Notes: generated by a model from the sequence alone, not told the origin. Counted from the stretch's first letter, positions 10,325 through 20,068 are shown. The stretch: DNA of 64,000 nt from Poriferisodalis sp965116715 (GCA_965116715.1 OZ220724.1:2294001-2358000), one strand, 5' to 3'. Numbers and translations are program-made.

Positions 10325-11596
10325 GTGAGGGTATGCGTGGTGGGACAGGGCGGCCGGGAGCACGCCTTCGCGACGGCGCTGAGCCGAACCGCCGATGTCG
10401 TGGTCACGCCAGGCAATCCGGGCATCGACGGCAGCACCTCCGCTTCTGCGGCCGACATCGACGCTGACCTGTACGTCATCGGACCGGAGGGGCCGCTGGC
10501 TGACGGCCTGGCTGACCGGTTGCGCGCAGACGGGCGGCTCGTCTTCGGACCAGGCGCCGACGGTGCCGCGCTGGAGAGCTCGAAGGCGTGGATGAAAGAG
10601 GTCGTCAGTGCCGCCGGTGTGCCCACGGCGGCCTACGCCACCTTTGACGGTGACCCCGCCGGGCGCCGGGCTGCACACGTCTACCTGGAGACGCTGCCTC
10701 CGCCGTATGTCATCAAGACCAGCGGGCTCGCCGCCGGCAAGGGTGTGTTGGTCACCGACGAGCTGGCTGCCGCGCATGCCGATGTCGACGCCAAGCTGGA
10801 CGGCACTGCGTTCGGGGATGCCGGTCGCCGCATCGTGATCGAAGAGGGAATGCAAGGTCCCGAGGTGTCGCTGTTCGCGTTCTGTGACGGCCGCCGGGCG
10901 GTGCTGCTGCCCACGGCGGTGCGCGATCACAAGCGCATCGGCGACGGCGACACGGGACCGAACACCGGCGGCATGGGCTGCGTTTCGCCGCTGGCGGACG
11001 TCGACCGGGCTGCTTGCGCCGAACTGGCCGCGCTGGCGTTCGAGCCGACGCTGGCAGAGTTGACCCGACGAGGTGTCGACTACCGCGGCGTGCTGTACGC
11101 GGGCTTCATGCTGACGCCCGACGGTCCCCGCCTGCTGGAATTCAATGTTCGCTTCGGCGATCCCGAGGCCCAGGTCACGCTGCCGCGCGTCCAGAACGAT
11201 CTCGCGCGCCTGCTGGCGGACACTGCAGCGGGCGAGCTGGCAGACGAGATCGTCGTCTCCGACGATGCGATGGTCTGCGTCGTGTGCGCTGCCGAGGGCT
11301 ACCCGGCAGCGCCGCGCACCGGCGACGTCATCGCGGGCCTCGAGCGTGCACGCGAGATTCCTGGCGTGACCGTGTTCTGCGCAGGCGTGGGCACCGGCGA
11401 CGTGCAGACGGTTCCGTCCGAGGCGCTGGTGACCGGGGGCGGGCGGGTGCTCAATGTGTGCGGCCGCGGGCCCGACGTCTCGGCGGCGCGCGACCGCGCA
11501 TACGAAGCCGTCCGCTGCATCAGCTGGCCGGGCATGACCTACCGCACCGACATCGCCGCGGCCGAGGCCGCGGCAGCCGCCGCCCTCAGCCCATGA
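10325..11596 (+). CDS. purD: Phosphoribosylamine-glycine ligase (GAR synthetase)
   Basis: ATP-grasp enzyme making glycinamide ribonucleotide, step 2 of purine synthesis (423 aa). Signatures: the N-terminal VVGQGGREHAFA, the ATP-grasp core VIKTSGLAAGKGVLV, NTGGMGCVSP, and metal-site residues in LLEFNVRFGDPEAQ. GTG 10325 is supported by GGGAG about 8 nt upstream and by the family's usual N-terminus. It follows purA after a tandem hairpin array. Confidence 0.97.
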   Translation: MRVCVVGQGGREHAFATALSRTADVVVTPGNPGIDGSTSASAADIDADLYVIGPEGPLADGLADRLRADGRLVFGPGADGAALESSKAWMKEVVSAAGVPTAAYATFDGDPAGRRAAHVYLETLPPPYVIKTSGLAAGKGVLVTDELAAAHADVDAKLDGTAFGDAGRRIVIEEGMQGPEVSLFAFCDGRRAVLLPTAVRDHKRIGDGDTGPNTGGMGCVSPLADVDRAACAELAALAFEPTLAELTRRGVDYRGVLYAGFMLTPDGPRLLEFNVRFGDPEAQVTLPRVQNDLARLLADTAAGELADEIVVSDDAMVCVVCAAEGYPAAPRTGDVIAGLERAREIPGVTVFCAGVGTGDVQTVPSEALVTGGGRVLNVCGRGPDVSAARDRAYEAVRCISWPGMTYRTDIAAAEAAAAAALSP

Positions 11597-11699
11597 GCAC
11601 GACGATGTGTGCCCGCCGGTCGTTCGGAAATCGCCCCGTCACCCACTCCGGGCGGCGAGACTCAGACCGCAGGCCAACGTGTGTCGGGAGAACAATGTG

Positions 11700-12146
11700 A
11701 TGAAGGTCGCCATCCTGATGGGATCGCCGAACGACGAGCCGAAGATGGCACCTGCCGCCCAGATGCTCGACAGGTTCGGCATCTCCCATGTCACCGAGGT
11801 GATGAGCGCCCACCGCACGCCTGCCGCGGTGGCAGCGTTCGCAACCGGGGCGCGTGACGCCGGCTTCGCTGCGGTCATCTGCGGTGCCGGCATGGCGGCA
11901 CACCTGGCCGGCGTGGTGGCTGCGCATACGACCTTGCCGGTGATCGGCGTGCCGCTCAGCGGCGGCCTCGCCGACGGCCTTGACGCGTTGCTGTCCACGG
12001 TGCAGATGCCCAAGGGCATCCCGGTCGCAACAGTGGCGGTGAACGGCTCGGCAAATGCGGCCGTGCTGGTCGTCGAGATGCTGGCGGTGACCGATCCGGG
12101 GCTCGCCGCCCGCCTGGACGAGTTCCGCGCCGCCGGTGCCCGGTGA
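11700..12146 (+). CDS. purE: N5-carboxyaminoimidazole ribonucleotide mutase
   Basis: Class I PurE (148 aa), which rearranges N5-CAIR to CAIR in purine synthesis. The substrate loop is MGSPNDEPKM (the common form is MGSxSDxxxM), with MSAHRTP and the GAGMAAHLAGVVAAHT region containing the catalytic site. Class I enzymes require PurK to make N5-CAIR; purK is not in the window. ATG 11700 is used; GTG 11697 is equally close to GGGAG. The stop overlaps a GTG that could start purB. Confidence 0.94.
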   Translation: MKVAILMGSPNDEPKMAPAAQMLDRFGISHVTEVMSAHRTPAAVAAFATGARDAGFAAVICGAGMAAHLAGVVAAHTTLPVIGVPLSGGLADGLDALLSTVQMPKGIPVATVAVNGSANAAVLVVEMLAVTDPGLAARLDEFRAAGAR

Positions 12147-12169
12147 GGCTGGGTCACGGTGAGACCGGC

Positions 12170-13600
12170 ATGAGCCCCGACGTCGTCCCCAACGTCCTGG
12201 CGACGCGCTACGCGTCGGCAGAGATGGCCGAACTGTGGTCGCCCCGCCACAAGGTCGTCCTCGAACGACGTCTGTGGATTGCGGTGCTCGAAGCGCAGCG
12301 AGAAGCGGGCGTCGATGTGCCCGACGGCGCGCTGGATGCGTACCGCGATGCCGTCACCCACGTCGACCTCGACTCGATCACCGAGCGGGAACGGATCACG
12401 CGCCATGACGTGAAGGCGCGCATCGAGGAGTTCTGCGCGCTGGCTGGCTACCAGCAGATCCATCGTGCGATGACCTCGCGCGATGTCACCGAGAACGTCG
12501 AGCAGTGCCAGGTCAAAGCGGCGCTGAGCCTAGTTGCCGATCGCATGGCGGCGTTCATCGTGCGCATCGCGGCGCTGGCGAGCGCCCACCGGGATCTTGT
12601 GATGACGGCGCGCACCCACAATGTGCCCGCGCAGGCCACCACGCTGGGCAAGCGCTGGGCCACGATCGGCACCGAGGCTGCCGAGGCGCTGGCATGCATC
12701 ACCGAGCTCGCCGCGCGCTACCCGCTGCGCGGCATCCGCGGGCCGGTGGGCACGCAGCAGGACATGCTCGAGCTGGTGGGCGGCGACCGGGCGGCCCTGG
12801 ACCGCTTGGAGCGCCGCATCGCCGACGAGCTGGGCTTCGAGCGCGTGCTCGGCTCCGCCGGGCAGGTCTATCCCCGCTCGCTCGACCTCGACGTCGTCGC
12901 CGCGCTGGTGTTCGCGGCGGCGCCGCTCGGCAACTTGGCGCTTACCGTGCGGCTCGGCGCTGGCCACGAGCTGGTCACCGAGGGCTTCGCCGCGGGCCAA
13001 GTCGGCTCGTCGGCCATGCCGCACAAGATGAACACCCGCTCGTGCGAGCGAATCACCGGCCTGCTGACCATCCTGCGAGGACACCTGACGATGGCCTCAC
13101 AGCTCGCCGGCAGTCAATGGGACGAAGGTGATGTGAGCTGCTCGGTGGTGCGCCGCATCGTGCTGCCCGACGCGTTCTTCGCGCTCGACGGAGCGTTGGA
13201 GACTGCCTTCAGCGTCATGGACGGCTTCGCCGCCTTCCCGGCCCGGATCGAAGCCGAGCTGGCCGCGTACCTGCCGTTTCTTGCCACCACTCGCCTGCTG
13301 GCCGCTGCCGTGGCAGCGGGCGCTGGCCGCGAGGAAGCGCACGAGCGCATCGGTGCCCATGCAACCGCCGCAGTCTTGGCGCTTCGCGAGGGCTCGGTCG
13401 ACCGCAACGATCTCGCGGCCCGCATCGCTGCAGACCCCGAACTGCAGCTCAATGCGGATGACGTCGCGGCGGCGCTTGCGGATCCGGCGTCGTTCAGCGG
13501 CCGTGCCGGCGATCAGGTCGACGAGTTCGTGGCCGTCGCGGGCAAGGTGGCGCAGCGGTACGGCGCCGCAGTCGACTACGAGCCCGGCCCGGTGCTGTGA
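12170..13600 (+). CDS. purB: Adenylosuccinate lyase
   Basis: Acts twice in purine synthesis, on SAICAR and on adenylosuccinate (476 aa from ATG 12170). Fumarase/aspartase superfamily signatures: RHDVKARIEEF, TSRDVTENVEQ, TARTHNVPAQ, and the loop signature GSSAMPHKMN. ATG 12170 fits the usual short N-terminus (PNVLATRYAS); GTG 12143, which overlaps the purE stop, would add nine residues and remains possible as a coupled start. Confidence 0.95.
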   Translation: MSPDVVPNVLATRYASAEMAELWSPRHKVVLERRLWIAVLEAQREAGVDVPDGALDAYRDAVTHVDLDSITERERITRHDVKARIEEFCALAGYQQIHRAMTSRDVTENVEQCQVKAALSLVADRMAAFIVRIAALASAHRDLVMTARTHNVPAQATTLGKRWATIGTEAAEALACITELAARYPLRGIRGPVGTQQDMLELVGGDRAALDRLERRIADELGFERVLGSAGQVYPRSLDLDVVAALVFAAAPLGNLALTVRLGAGHELVTEGFAAGQVGSSAMPHKMNTRSCERITGLLTILRGHLTMASQLAGSQWDEGDVSCSVVRRIVLPDAFFALDGALETAFSVMDGFAAFPARIEAELAAYLPFLATTRLLAAAVAAGAGREEAHERIGAHATAAVLALREGSVDRNDLAARIAADPELQLNADDVAAALADPASFSGRAGDQVDEFVAVAGKVAQRYGAAVDYEPGPVL

Positions 13601-13678
13601 GCCGGGCGGTGAGCGGCGCAGCGCCGATCGACGATGTCCCGCCAGCAATGACCAGCCAGCAATGACGAAAGGGCCAAT

Positions 13679-14584
13679 GTGAGCGAGCTTGAGCTAGTCC
13701 ACCGCGGGAAAGTGCGCGAGATGTACCGCGTCGACGACCGCCATCTGCTGATGGTCGCAAGCGACCGCATCTCGGCCTTCGACGTGGTGTTCGACGAACC
13801 CGTGCCGGACAAGGGCCGCGTGCTGACGGCCATGACGGCATGGTGGTCAACCTGGCTCGGCGACATCGCGCCGACCCATGTGGTCTCGGTCGACCCCAGC
13901 GAGTTCCCGGCGGCGGCACGACGACCCGAGTGGGCCGGGCGAGCGCTCCTCGTCCGCCGCGCGGAGATGCTGCCCATCGAGTGCATCGTGCGCGGGTACA
14001 TCACCGGCTCGGCATGGAAGGAGTACCGCCAGCACGGCACCATGCACGATGAGCCGCTGCCGGCCGGCCTGCTCGAATCGCAGCAGCTCCCCGAACCCGT
14101 CTTCACGCCGTCCACCAAAGCGACCGACGGCCACGACGTGAACATCTCATCCGCCGCAGCCGCTGAGCTGGTCGGCGCCGAGGCGGCTGCGGCCGCTCGC
14201 CAGGTGTGCGTCGATGCCTACAGCACGGCGGCGGCCCATGCCGCCGAGCGGGGGATCATCATCGCGGACACCAAGTTCGAGCTCGGTTACGTAGATGGCA
14301 CGCTGGTCGTCGCTGACGAGTGGCTCACGCCCGATTCGTCCCGTTTCTGGCCCAAGGATCACTGGCAGCCCGGCACGTCGCCGCCGTCGCTCGACAAGCA
14401 GCCAGTGCGTGACACCACCGAAGCCACCGGCTGGAACAAGGAACCGCCGCCGCCACCGCTGCCGGCCGAGGTGGTCGCGGCTACCCGCGCCCGCTACATC
14501 GAGGCCTACGAGACGCTGACCGGCGAGTCGTTCGACGACTGGCTGACGCATTCAGGCGTGCAGGCCGGAGCTGCTGGGTTATGA
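13679..14584 (+). CDS. purC: SAICAR synthetase
   Basis: Phosphoribosylaminoimidazole-succinocarboxamide synthase (301 aa), condensing CAIR with aspartate. Signatures: GKVREMY, ASDRISAFDVVF, the IECIVRGYITGSAWKEY block and IADTKFELGYVDG. GTG 13679 follows GAAAGGG. The length is that of the longer single-domain bacterial/yeast-like form. The region before it contains two copies of CCAGCAATGA. Its stop overlaps the purS start as ATGA. Confidence 0.96.
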   Translation: MSELELVHRGKVREMYRVDDRHLLMVASDRISAFDVVFDEPVPDKGRVLTAMTAWWSTWLGDIAPTHVVSVDPSEFPAAARRPEWAGRALLVRRAEMLPIECIVRGYITGSAWKEYRQHGTMHDEPLPAGLLESQQLPEPVFTPSTKATDGHDVNISSAAAAELVGAEAAAAARQVCVDAYSTAAAHAAERGIIIADTKFELGYVDGTLVVADEWLTPDSSRFWPKDHWQPGTSPPSLDKQPVRDTTEATGWNKEPPPPPLPAEVVAATRARYIEAYETLTGESFDDWLTHSGVQAGAAGL

Positions 14585-14853
14585 ATCGCTGGGACGTACT
14601 GGTGGAAGTCTCGCCACGCGCCGAGATTGCAGATCCGGCCGGAACCACGATCGAACGGGCGCTCGCCGCACTGGGGTTTGCCAGCGTGAGCGGGGTCAGG
14701 GTCGGCAAGGCCATCCGCATGGAGGTCGCTGCAGCGGATGCATCCGAAGCCCGCTCGATGACCGAGCAGATGTGCGACCGCCTGCTGGCGAACCCGGTGA
14801 TCGAGGATGCCCGCATCGAGCTGCGCGCTGCAGTGCCAGACCGCAGCCCGTGA
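14581..14853 (+). CDS. purS: FGAM synthase subunit PurS
   Basis: Small structural subunit (90 aa) of the three-part FGAM synthase PurSQL. Typical ferredoxin-like small fold with DPAGTTIERALAALGF and VRVGKAIRMEV. ATG 14581 overlaps the purC stop. The co-location of purS, purQ and a single-domain-type purL supports the heteromeric complex used by Bacillus and actinobacteria. Confidence 0.93.
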   Translation: MNRWDVLVEVSPRAEIADPAGTTIERALAALGFASVSGVRVGKAIRMEVAAADASEARSMTEQMCDRLLANPVIEDARIELRAAVPDRSP

Positions 14854-14885
14854 GTGTCTCCACGAGTGCCCAGGCGAACGTCCCC

Positions 14886-15560
14886 ATGAGTGCAACCGTC
14901 GGTGTCGTTCAGTTCCCCGGCACGAACTGCGATTTCGACACGCTCGATGCGTTGGACGAATTGGGGACCCCAACGGCGCTCTTGCGCAGCGACGAGACCT
15001 CGCTCGCAGGTGTGGATGCCGTCGTCATTCCGGGCGGATTCGCGCACGGTGACTACCTGCGCACCGGCGCAATCGCCCGCTTCTCGCCGATCATGGACGC
15101 TGTGGCATCGTTCGCGGCTGCTGGCGGTCCGGTGGTCGGGATATGCAACGGATTTCAGGTATTGACCGAAGCAGGCCTGCTGCCCGGAGCACTGCGACCC
15201 AATGCGGGGCTGTCGTTTCTGTGCCAACCGCAGCACGTCGTCATGGCGTCCGTTGATCATGTGCTGGGGCACGGGCTGTTGCCATCAGACGTGCTGAGCA
15301 TTCCCATCAATCACTTTGAAGGGAACTACGTGTGCGACCAGTCGACATTGCAATGTTTGCGCCAAAACGGCCAAGTAGTGATGCGCTACGTCGACAATCC
15401 GAATGGATCGATCGACGACATCGCCGGCATTTGCAACGAAACAGGCAATGTCGTGGGGCTCATGCCCCACCCCGAACGGGCAACGTCGGAGCTATTGGGC
15501 TCTACCGATGGCCGGAAGCTGCTTGAAGCGTTGATACATGCAGCACGCCGGACGGCGTGA
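14886..15560 (+). CDS. purQ: FGAM synthase glutaminase subunit PurQ
   Basis: Class I glutamine amidotransferase (224 aa) supplying ammonia to PurL. Nucleophile Cys lies in GICNGFQVL; the His/Glu pair is in MPHPERA; the N-terminal VVQFPGTNCDFD is diagnostic for PurQ. ATG 14886 gives the normal family length; GTG 14850, overlapping the purS stop as GTGA, would add 12 residues and could be the coupled start. The 3' half is visibly less GC-rich than the neighbouring pur genes, a change that continues into the next two genes. Confidence 0.94.
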   Translation: MSATVGVVQFPGTNCDFDTLDALDELGTPTALLRSDETSLAGVDAVVIPGGFAHGDYLRTGAIARFSPIMDAVASFAAAGGPVVGICNGFQVLTEAGLLPGALRPNAGLSFLCQPQHVVMASVDHVLGHGLLPSDVLSIPINHFEGNYVCDQSTLQCLRQNGQVVMRYVDNPNGSIDDIAGICNETGNVVGLMPHPERATSELLGSTDGRKLLEALIHAARRTA

Positions 15561-15564
15561 AGTG

Positions 15565-15966
15565 TCAGGCGCCCCGTGTAATGCCCGCACGGGCCAGCAT
15601 GTCGGCCGCGACGCCGAACTCACGCCAGGTGGCGTACTGAATGCCCTTGCGCCGGCCGTAGTTGGCGGCGTGGGCGACAAAGCCCTCTTCCACCGAGGCC
15701 ATATCGGGCTCGACTTGCAGCGCCTCGATGGCCGCTTCGATGTCCCGACGCTCTTGCATCAGCAGCAAGCGCTTAATCGGCTTTGCCTCGGCAATCTGGG
15801 CGTCGATTGCATCCTTCTTGGCATTCAGGGATTCCGGGCTCTGCCGACGACCCGGCCGGGGCCGGTGCGTTTCGAGAGCTTCAAGATAATCCCGCACTGC
15901 TGTTGCCTCGATGCGACCCGCGGCAATAGCGGCTTTGTGTTCGTCCGACATGGTTCGTTCGCTCAT
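15565..15966 (-). CDS. Conserved actinobacterial protein of unknown function
   Basis: A 133-residue, charged, helical protein (MSERTMSDEHKAAIAAGR ... RRKGIQYATWREFGV). It resembles a family seen widely in actinobacteria whose C-terminus reads YxxRKGISYxxWRExGVPxxVL; no function is assigned to it. It lies antisense to the pur genes, 4 bp from the purQ stop. TATACA lies about 6 nt before ATG 15966 with TTGGAG 17 bp further upstream, so a leaderless transcript is plausible; ATG 15951 is an alternative start. GC content is lower than in the flanking operon. Confidence 0.75.
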   Translation of the reverse strand: MSERTMSDEHKAAIAAGRIEATAVRDYLEALETHRPRPGRRQSPESLNAKKDAIDAQIAEAKPIKRLLLMQERRDIEAAIEALQVEPDMASVEEGFVAHAANYGRRKGIQYATWREFGVAADMLARAGITRGA

Positions 15967-16034
15967 GACGTCTGTATAGCACGACGCTTTCCGTTCTCCA
16001 ATGAATCCAATGAACCTGTTTCCGACGAATCTGG

Positions 16035-18413
16035 ATGGTTGTGACTGCCACCTCTCGCGATGCCGCCGCACCCGACTTGCCGGACATTCATGCGGCTCTT
16101 GGCCTGACAGACGCCGAATACGACCACATTTGCGAGCTGTTGCAGCGTCCGCCCAATCATCTTGAACTCGCGATGTACGCGGTGATGTGGTCCGAGCATT
16201 GTTCGTACAAGTCGTCACGCCGTCACCTCGCTCGTTTGCCCACCGAGGCCCCGTGTGTGCTCGTCGGTCCCGGCGAGAATGCCGGGGTTGTCGACGTCGG
16301 CGATGGCATAGCGGTCGCCGTGCGTATCGAAAGTCACAACCATCCCTCGGCCATTGAGCCATATCAAGGTGCGGCAACCGGGGTCGGGGGCATCCTGCGA
16401 GACATCTTCACGATGGGTGCACGACCCATTGCGCTCGCGGATCCGCTGCGCGTGGGACCGCTGGACGAAGCGCGAAGCAACTGGATTGCGGAGGGAATCG
16501 TCAGCGGCATATCGGGCTACGGCAACAGTGTGGGCGTGCCCACCGTTGCGGGCGAATTCGTGTCGTGCGAGACCTACCGCGACAACCCGCTGGTGAACGT
16601 GGCCGCGCTCGGGATCATGCCGACGGAGCGTCTGGTGCTCGGCCGAGCGACCGATGTGGGCAGCGCCGCCGTGCTGATGGGCGCGAGCACCGGCCGCGAC
16701 GGCATCGGCGGCGTCAGCGTGCTCGCGTCAGCGGGATTCGACGAGGCCGATGACGATTCGACGAAGCGCCCGAGCGTGCAGGTCGGCGATCCCTTCGAGG
16801 AAAAACGTCTCATCGAAGCATGCCTGGAGCTGCTGGAAGCAGGGCTGGTTGACGGGATTCAGGATCTCGGCGGCGCCGGCTTGACATGTGCTGCGAGCGA
16901 GACGGCCTCGCGCGGCGGCACCGGCATGGATGTCGATGTCAGCGCCGTGCCGCTGCGACAGCGCGGCATGGAGCCCTTCGAGATCATGACGTCGGAGTCC
17001 CAGGAGCGAATGCTGGCGATCGTCTCGCCAGCAAATGTCGGCCGGGTGCTCGAGATCTGCGAGCGGTGGGAGGTCACCGCCACGGTCGTCGGACGCGTGA
17101 CCGGCGACGGCATGCTGCGCGTACGTGACGGGGCCGACGGAGCGGTCCTCGCCGAGGTGCCTGCGAGCACGCTGCACGACGACGCGCCGTCCTATGACCG
17201 CCCCCGCCGCCCGCCGGCCGATCTGGCGGTTCGCCACCGTGTCGACCCGGCGGTGGACACCGTCGCGAACGGCGCCGCACCGGGCAGCTCAGCAGGTAGC
17301 CCCAGCGACGGTGCCGTTGACCTGCTGGCGATGCTCGCCGACGCGAGCTGGGTGTACCGGCAGTATGACCACCAGCTGTTCCTGAACACGGTCGTCGGCC
17401 CCGGCGGCGATGCGACGCTGCTGCGACTGCGCGACCCTCGCAACGGAGCGTCCACCGGTCGGGGCCTGGCGGTATCGGTGGACGGCAACCACCGCTGGTG
17501 CCACGCCGATCCCCGTCGAGGCACGGCGATGGTGGTGGCCGAGGCGGCGCTGAACCTCGCCTGCGTCGGCGCCGATCCGCTGGCGATGGTCAACTGTCTC
17601 AACTTCGGGAACCCGACGCATCCCGAGGTCATGTGGCAGCTCTCCGAGGCCATCGACGGCATGGCCGAAGCCTGTGATGCGCTGGGTGTGCCGGTGGTGG
17701 GGGGCAACGTCAGCCTCTACAACGAGACCAACGGCACCGACATCTGCCCGACACCAGTGGTGTGCATGATCGGCCTGCATCCCGATCTGGTGCGGCGTCC
17801 GGTCGCTGACGGGCTGCCGCCCGGGACCGAACTCATGCTGCTGGCGCCGTCCGATCCCGCCAGCGACGGCGGAGCGAGTGCCGCCGCATCGAGCCCGCAT
17901 CGAGTCACGCTGGGAGGCAGCCGGTGGGCATGGGAACGCCGCCGCTGTCGCGACGGGGCGTTGCCCCCGCTCGACCTCGCCGGCAGCGTCGCAACCGCCC
18001 GGTTCGTGGCCGCTGCAGTGCGCGAGGGCGTCGTCCGGTTCGCGCACGACGTCTCCGACGGCGGCATCGCCGTGGCGATCGCGGAGATGTGCTGTCACAG
18101 CGGCGCGGGCACCCATGCGCGCATCCCGTCGCTCGGCGAACCCGCACCGGCGCAGCGGGCACTGTTTGCCGAGCCGCCGGGCCGCGTCCTGGTGGCGGTC
18201 GACACCGGCGATGTCGAGCGGCTCGCGCACGCGGCCGAAGCGGCAGGGCTCATGGGCCACCGGCTCGGAACGTTCGGCGGATCGAGGCTGCAGCTCGGCC
18301 GTGTCACCGAACCCGACCTCGACATCGACCTGGCGTTCGACGACGTGCTGGCCCGGTGGAGCCGTGCCCTGCCCGAGTCGTTCGCACAGCCGGTCGACGG
18401 GGCGGCGGCATGA
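16035..18413 (+). CDS. purL: FGAM synthase large subunit PurL
   Basis: Catalytic subunit of phosphoribosylformylglycinamidine synthase (792 aa), using ATP and ammonia from PurQ. Signatures: MWSEHCSYKSSRRHL, the ATP site IESHNHPSAIEPYQGAATGVGG, DLGGAGL, and the second-half repeat NCLNFGNP and GGNVSLYNET. This is the smaller PurL type that requires PurS and PurQ. The first 500 bp are less GC-rich than the rest. The upstream spacer is shared divergently with the antisense gene. The stop overlaps purF (ATGA). Confidence 0.96.
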   Translation: MVVTATSRDAAAPDLPDIHAALGLTDAEYDHICELLQRPPNHLELAMYAVMWSEHCSYKSSRRHLARLPTEAPCVLVGPGENAGVVDVGDGIAVAVRIESHNHPSAIEPYQGAATGVGGILRDIFTMGARPIALADPLRVGPLDEARSNWIAEGIVSGISGYGNSVGVPTVAGEFVSCETYRDNPLVNVAALGIMPTERLVLGRATDVGSAAVLMGASTGRDGIGGVSVLASAGFDEADDDSTKRPSVQVGDPFEEKRLIEACLELLEAGLVDGIQDLGGAGLTCAASETASRGGTGMDVDVSAVPLRQRGMEPFEIMTSESQERMLAIVSPANVGRVLEICERWEVTATVVGRVTGDGMLRVRDGADGAVLAEVPASTLHDDAPSYDRPRRPPADLAVRHRVDPAVDTVANGAAPGSSAGSPSDGAVDLLAMLADASWVYRQYDHQLFLNTVVGPGGDATLLRLRDPRNGASTGRGLAVSVDGNHRWCHADPRRGTAMVVAEAALNLACVGADPLAMVNCLNFGNPTHPEVMWQLSEAIDGMAEACDALGVPVVGGNVSLYNETNGTDICPTPVVCMIGLHPDLVRRPVADGLPPGTELMLLAPSDPASDGGASAAASSPHRVTLGGSRWAWERRRCRDGALPPLDLAGSVATARFVAAAVREGVVRFAHDVSDGGIAVAIAEMCCHSGAGTHARIPSLGEPAPAQRALFAEPPGRVLVAVDTGDVERLAHAAEAAGLMGHRLGTFGGSRLQLGRVTEPDLDIDLAFDDVLARWSRALPESFAQPVDGAAA

Positions 18414-20068
18414 GCGGATCCCCGAACACGCGGGCCGATCCCGAGCTCGAGCGCGCGCCCGAGACTGGCGTAGAGTTCCGCAAGCCACGCGAGGCCTGCG
18501 GCGTTGTCGGCGTGTACATGCCGGGCGGCCCAGTGGCCCACCTGAGCTATCTCGGGCTGTACGCGCTGCAGCACCGGGGCCAGGAATCGGCTGGCATCGC
18601 CGTGTCCGACCGCACCCACATCACCGTCGTGAAGGACATGGGCTTGGTTGCCAGCGCCTTCGACGACCGCGTGCTTGCAGGGCTGGAAGGCGATCTAGCG
18701 ATCGGCCACACCCGCTACTCCACCACCGGGTCGAGTTCGTGGCGTGCAGCGCAGCCGTTCTACAGGGGGCTCGACGGCACGGAATTCGCGCTCGGTCACA
18801 ACGGGAACCTCACCAACACCGCCGAGCTTGCGGCGTCATCGGGGATGCTCGACGGTGTGGTCACCAGCGACAGCGACCTGGTGGCCGAGCTGATCGCCCA
18901 GCGCATCAGTTCCACACCGCAGGTCACCCGCACCCGCCCACGCGAGGCCGTCACGGAGGCGCTGGCAGAAGTACTGCCCAGCCTGCGCGGGGGCTTCACG
19001 TTCGTGGTGGCCGACCGCGACCGCTTGATCGGGGTTCGCGATCCCCATGGCATCTGGCCGCTGTGCCTCGGCCGCCTGGATGTGGACGAACAGGCGGGTG
19101 ACGTGAGCCAGAGCAGTCAGCCCGGCGTCGATCAACCCGGTGTCAGCCAGCCCGGCGGCGGCTGGGTGCTGGCGTCGGAGAACCCGGCGCTGGAGGTCGT
19201 GGGTGCGACGTTCGAACGCGAGATCCAGCCGGGCGAGATGATCGTCATCGACGCAGCCGGCTGTCGCTCGCTGTGGCCCTTTGCGAGCAAGTCGGCTACC
19301 GCCGAGGAGGCGTCCCGGCACCTGTGCATCTTCGAGTTCGTGTATTTCTCGCGCCCCGACACCACCTTGGCCGGCCAGAACGTGCACGCGGCCCGCCAGC
19401 GCATGGGCGCGCACCTGGCGGCCAACGAACCGGTCGATGCCGATCTGGTGATGCCCGTTCCCGAGTCGGGCATTCCCGCAGCGCAGGGCTACGCACGCGT
19501 CAGCGGCATCGCCTACGGCGATGGGCTGGTCAAGAACCGCTACATCGGCCGCACGTTCATCGCTCCGAACCAGCACGTCCGATCCCTGGGCGTGCGCACG
19601 AAGCTGAACCCGATCAGTCCCAACATCGACGGCCGCAGGCTCGTGGTGGTCGACGATTCGATCGTGCGGGGCACCACCACCCGGTCCATTGTGGAGATGC
19701 TGCGCGGCGCCGACGCTGCTGAAGTGCACCTGCGCATCTCCTCGCCCCCGTACCGCTGGCCGTGCTTCTACGGCATGGACACCGGCACCTCCGACGAGCT
19801 GCTGGCCGCGAATCGTGATCTGGCAGAGATCGAGGCGTACCTGGGCGTTGACTCGCTGGCGTACCTCAGCCTCGATCAGCTCATCGAGGCCACCGGCGTG
19901 CCTGGCGGCGGGTTCTGTCATGCCTGCCTGACCGGCGAGTATCCGGTGGAGATCGGCGCGACGGCACGGGCCGAAGTCTTCGGAAGCCTCGGCGACGAGC
20001 CGAACCGCTCGCTGATCGCGACGGGCAGCGTGCAGCCGGCTGCCGTCGCAGAGCCCGCCGCGCGATGA
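18410..20068 (+). CDS. purF: Amidophosphoribosyltransferase
   Basis: First enzyme of purine synthesis (552 aa), PRPP plus glutamine to phosphoribosylamine. The catalytic Cys30 is preceded by a 29-residue propeptide (…KPREA|CGVVGVY), so self-processing is expected. Cysteines in the CIFEFVYF, WPCFYGMD and GFCHACLTGE contexts match the [4Fe-4S] type known from Bacillus. PRPP loop: VVVDDSIVRGTTT. Oddity: a low-complexity insertion (QPGVDQPGVSQPGGG) between strands of the glutaminase domain, before WVLASE. Confidence 0.96.
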   Translation: MSGSPNTRADPELERAPETGVEFRKPREACGVVGVYMPGGPVAHLSYLGLYALQHRGQESAGIAVSDRTHITVVKDMGLVASAFDDRVLAGLEGDLAIGHTRYSTTGSSSWRAAQPFYRGLDGTEFALGHNGNLTNTAELAASSGMLDGVVTSDSDLVAELIAQRISSTPQVTRTRPREAVTEALAEVLPSLRGGFTFVVADRDRLIGVRDPHGIWPLCLGRLDVDEQAGDVSQSSQPGVDQPGVSQPGGGWVLASENPALEVVGATFEREIQPGEMIVIDAAGCRSLWPFASKSATAEEASRHLCIFEFVYFSRPDTTLAGQNVHAARQRMGAHLAANEPVDADLVMPVPESGIPAAQGYARVSGIAYGDGLVKNRYIGRTFIAPNQHVRSLGVRTKLNPISPNIDGRRLVVVDDSIVRGTTTRSIVEMLRGADAAEVHLRISSPPYRWPCFYGMDTGTSDELLAANRDLAEIEAYLGVDSLAYLSLDQLIEATGVPGGGFCHACLTGEYPVEIGATARAEVFGSLGDEPNRSLIATGSVQPAAVAEPAAR

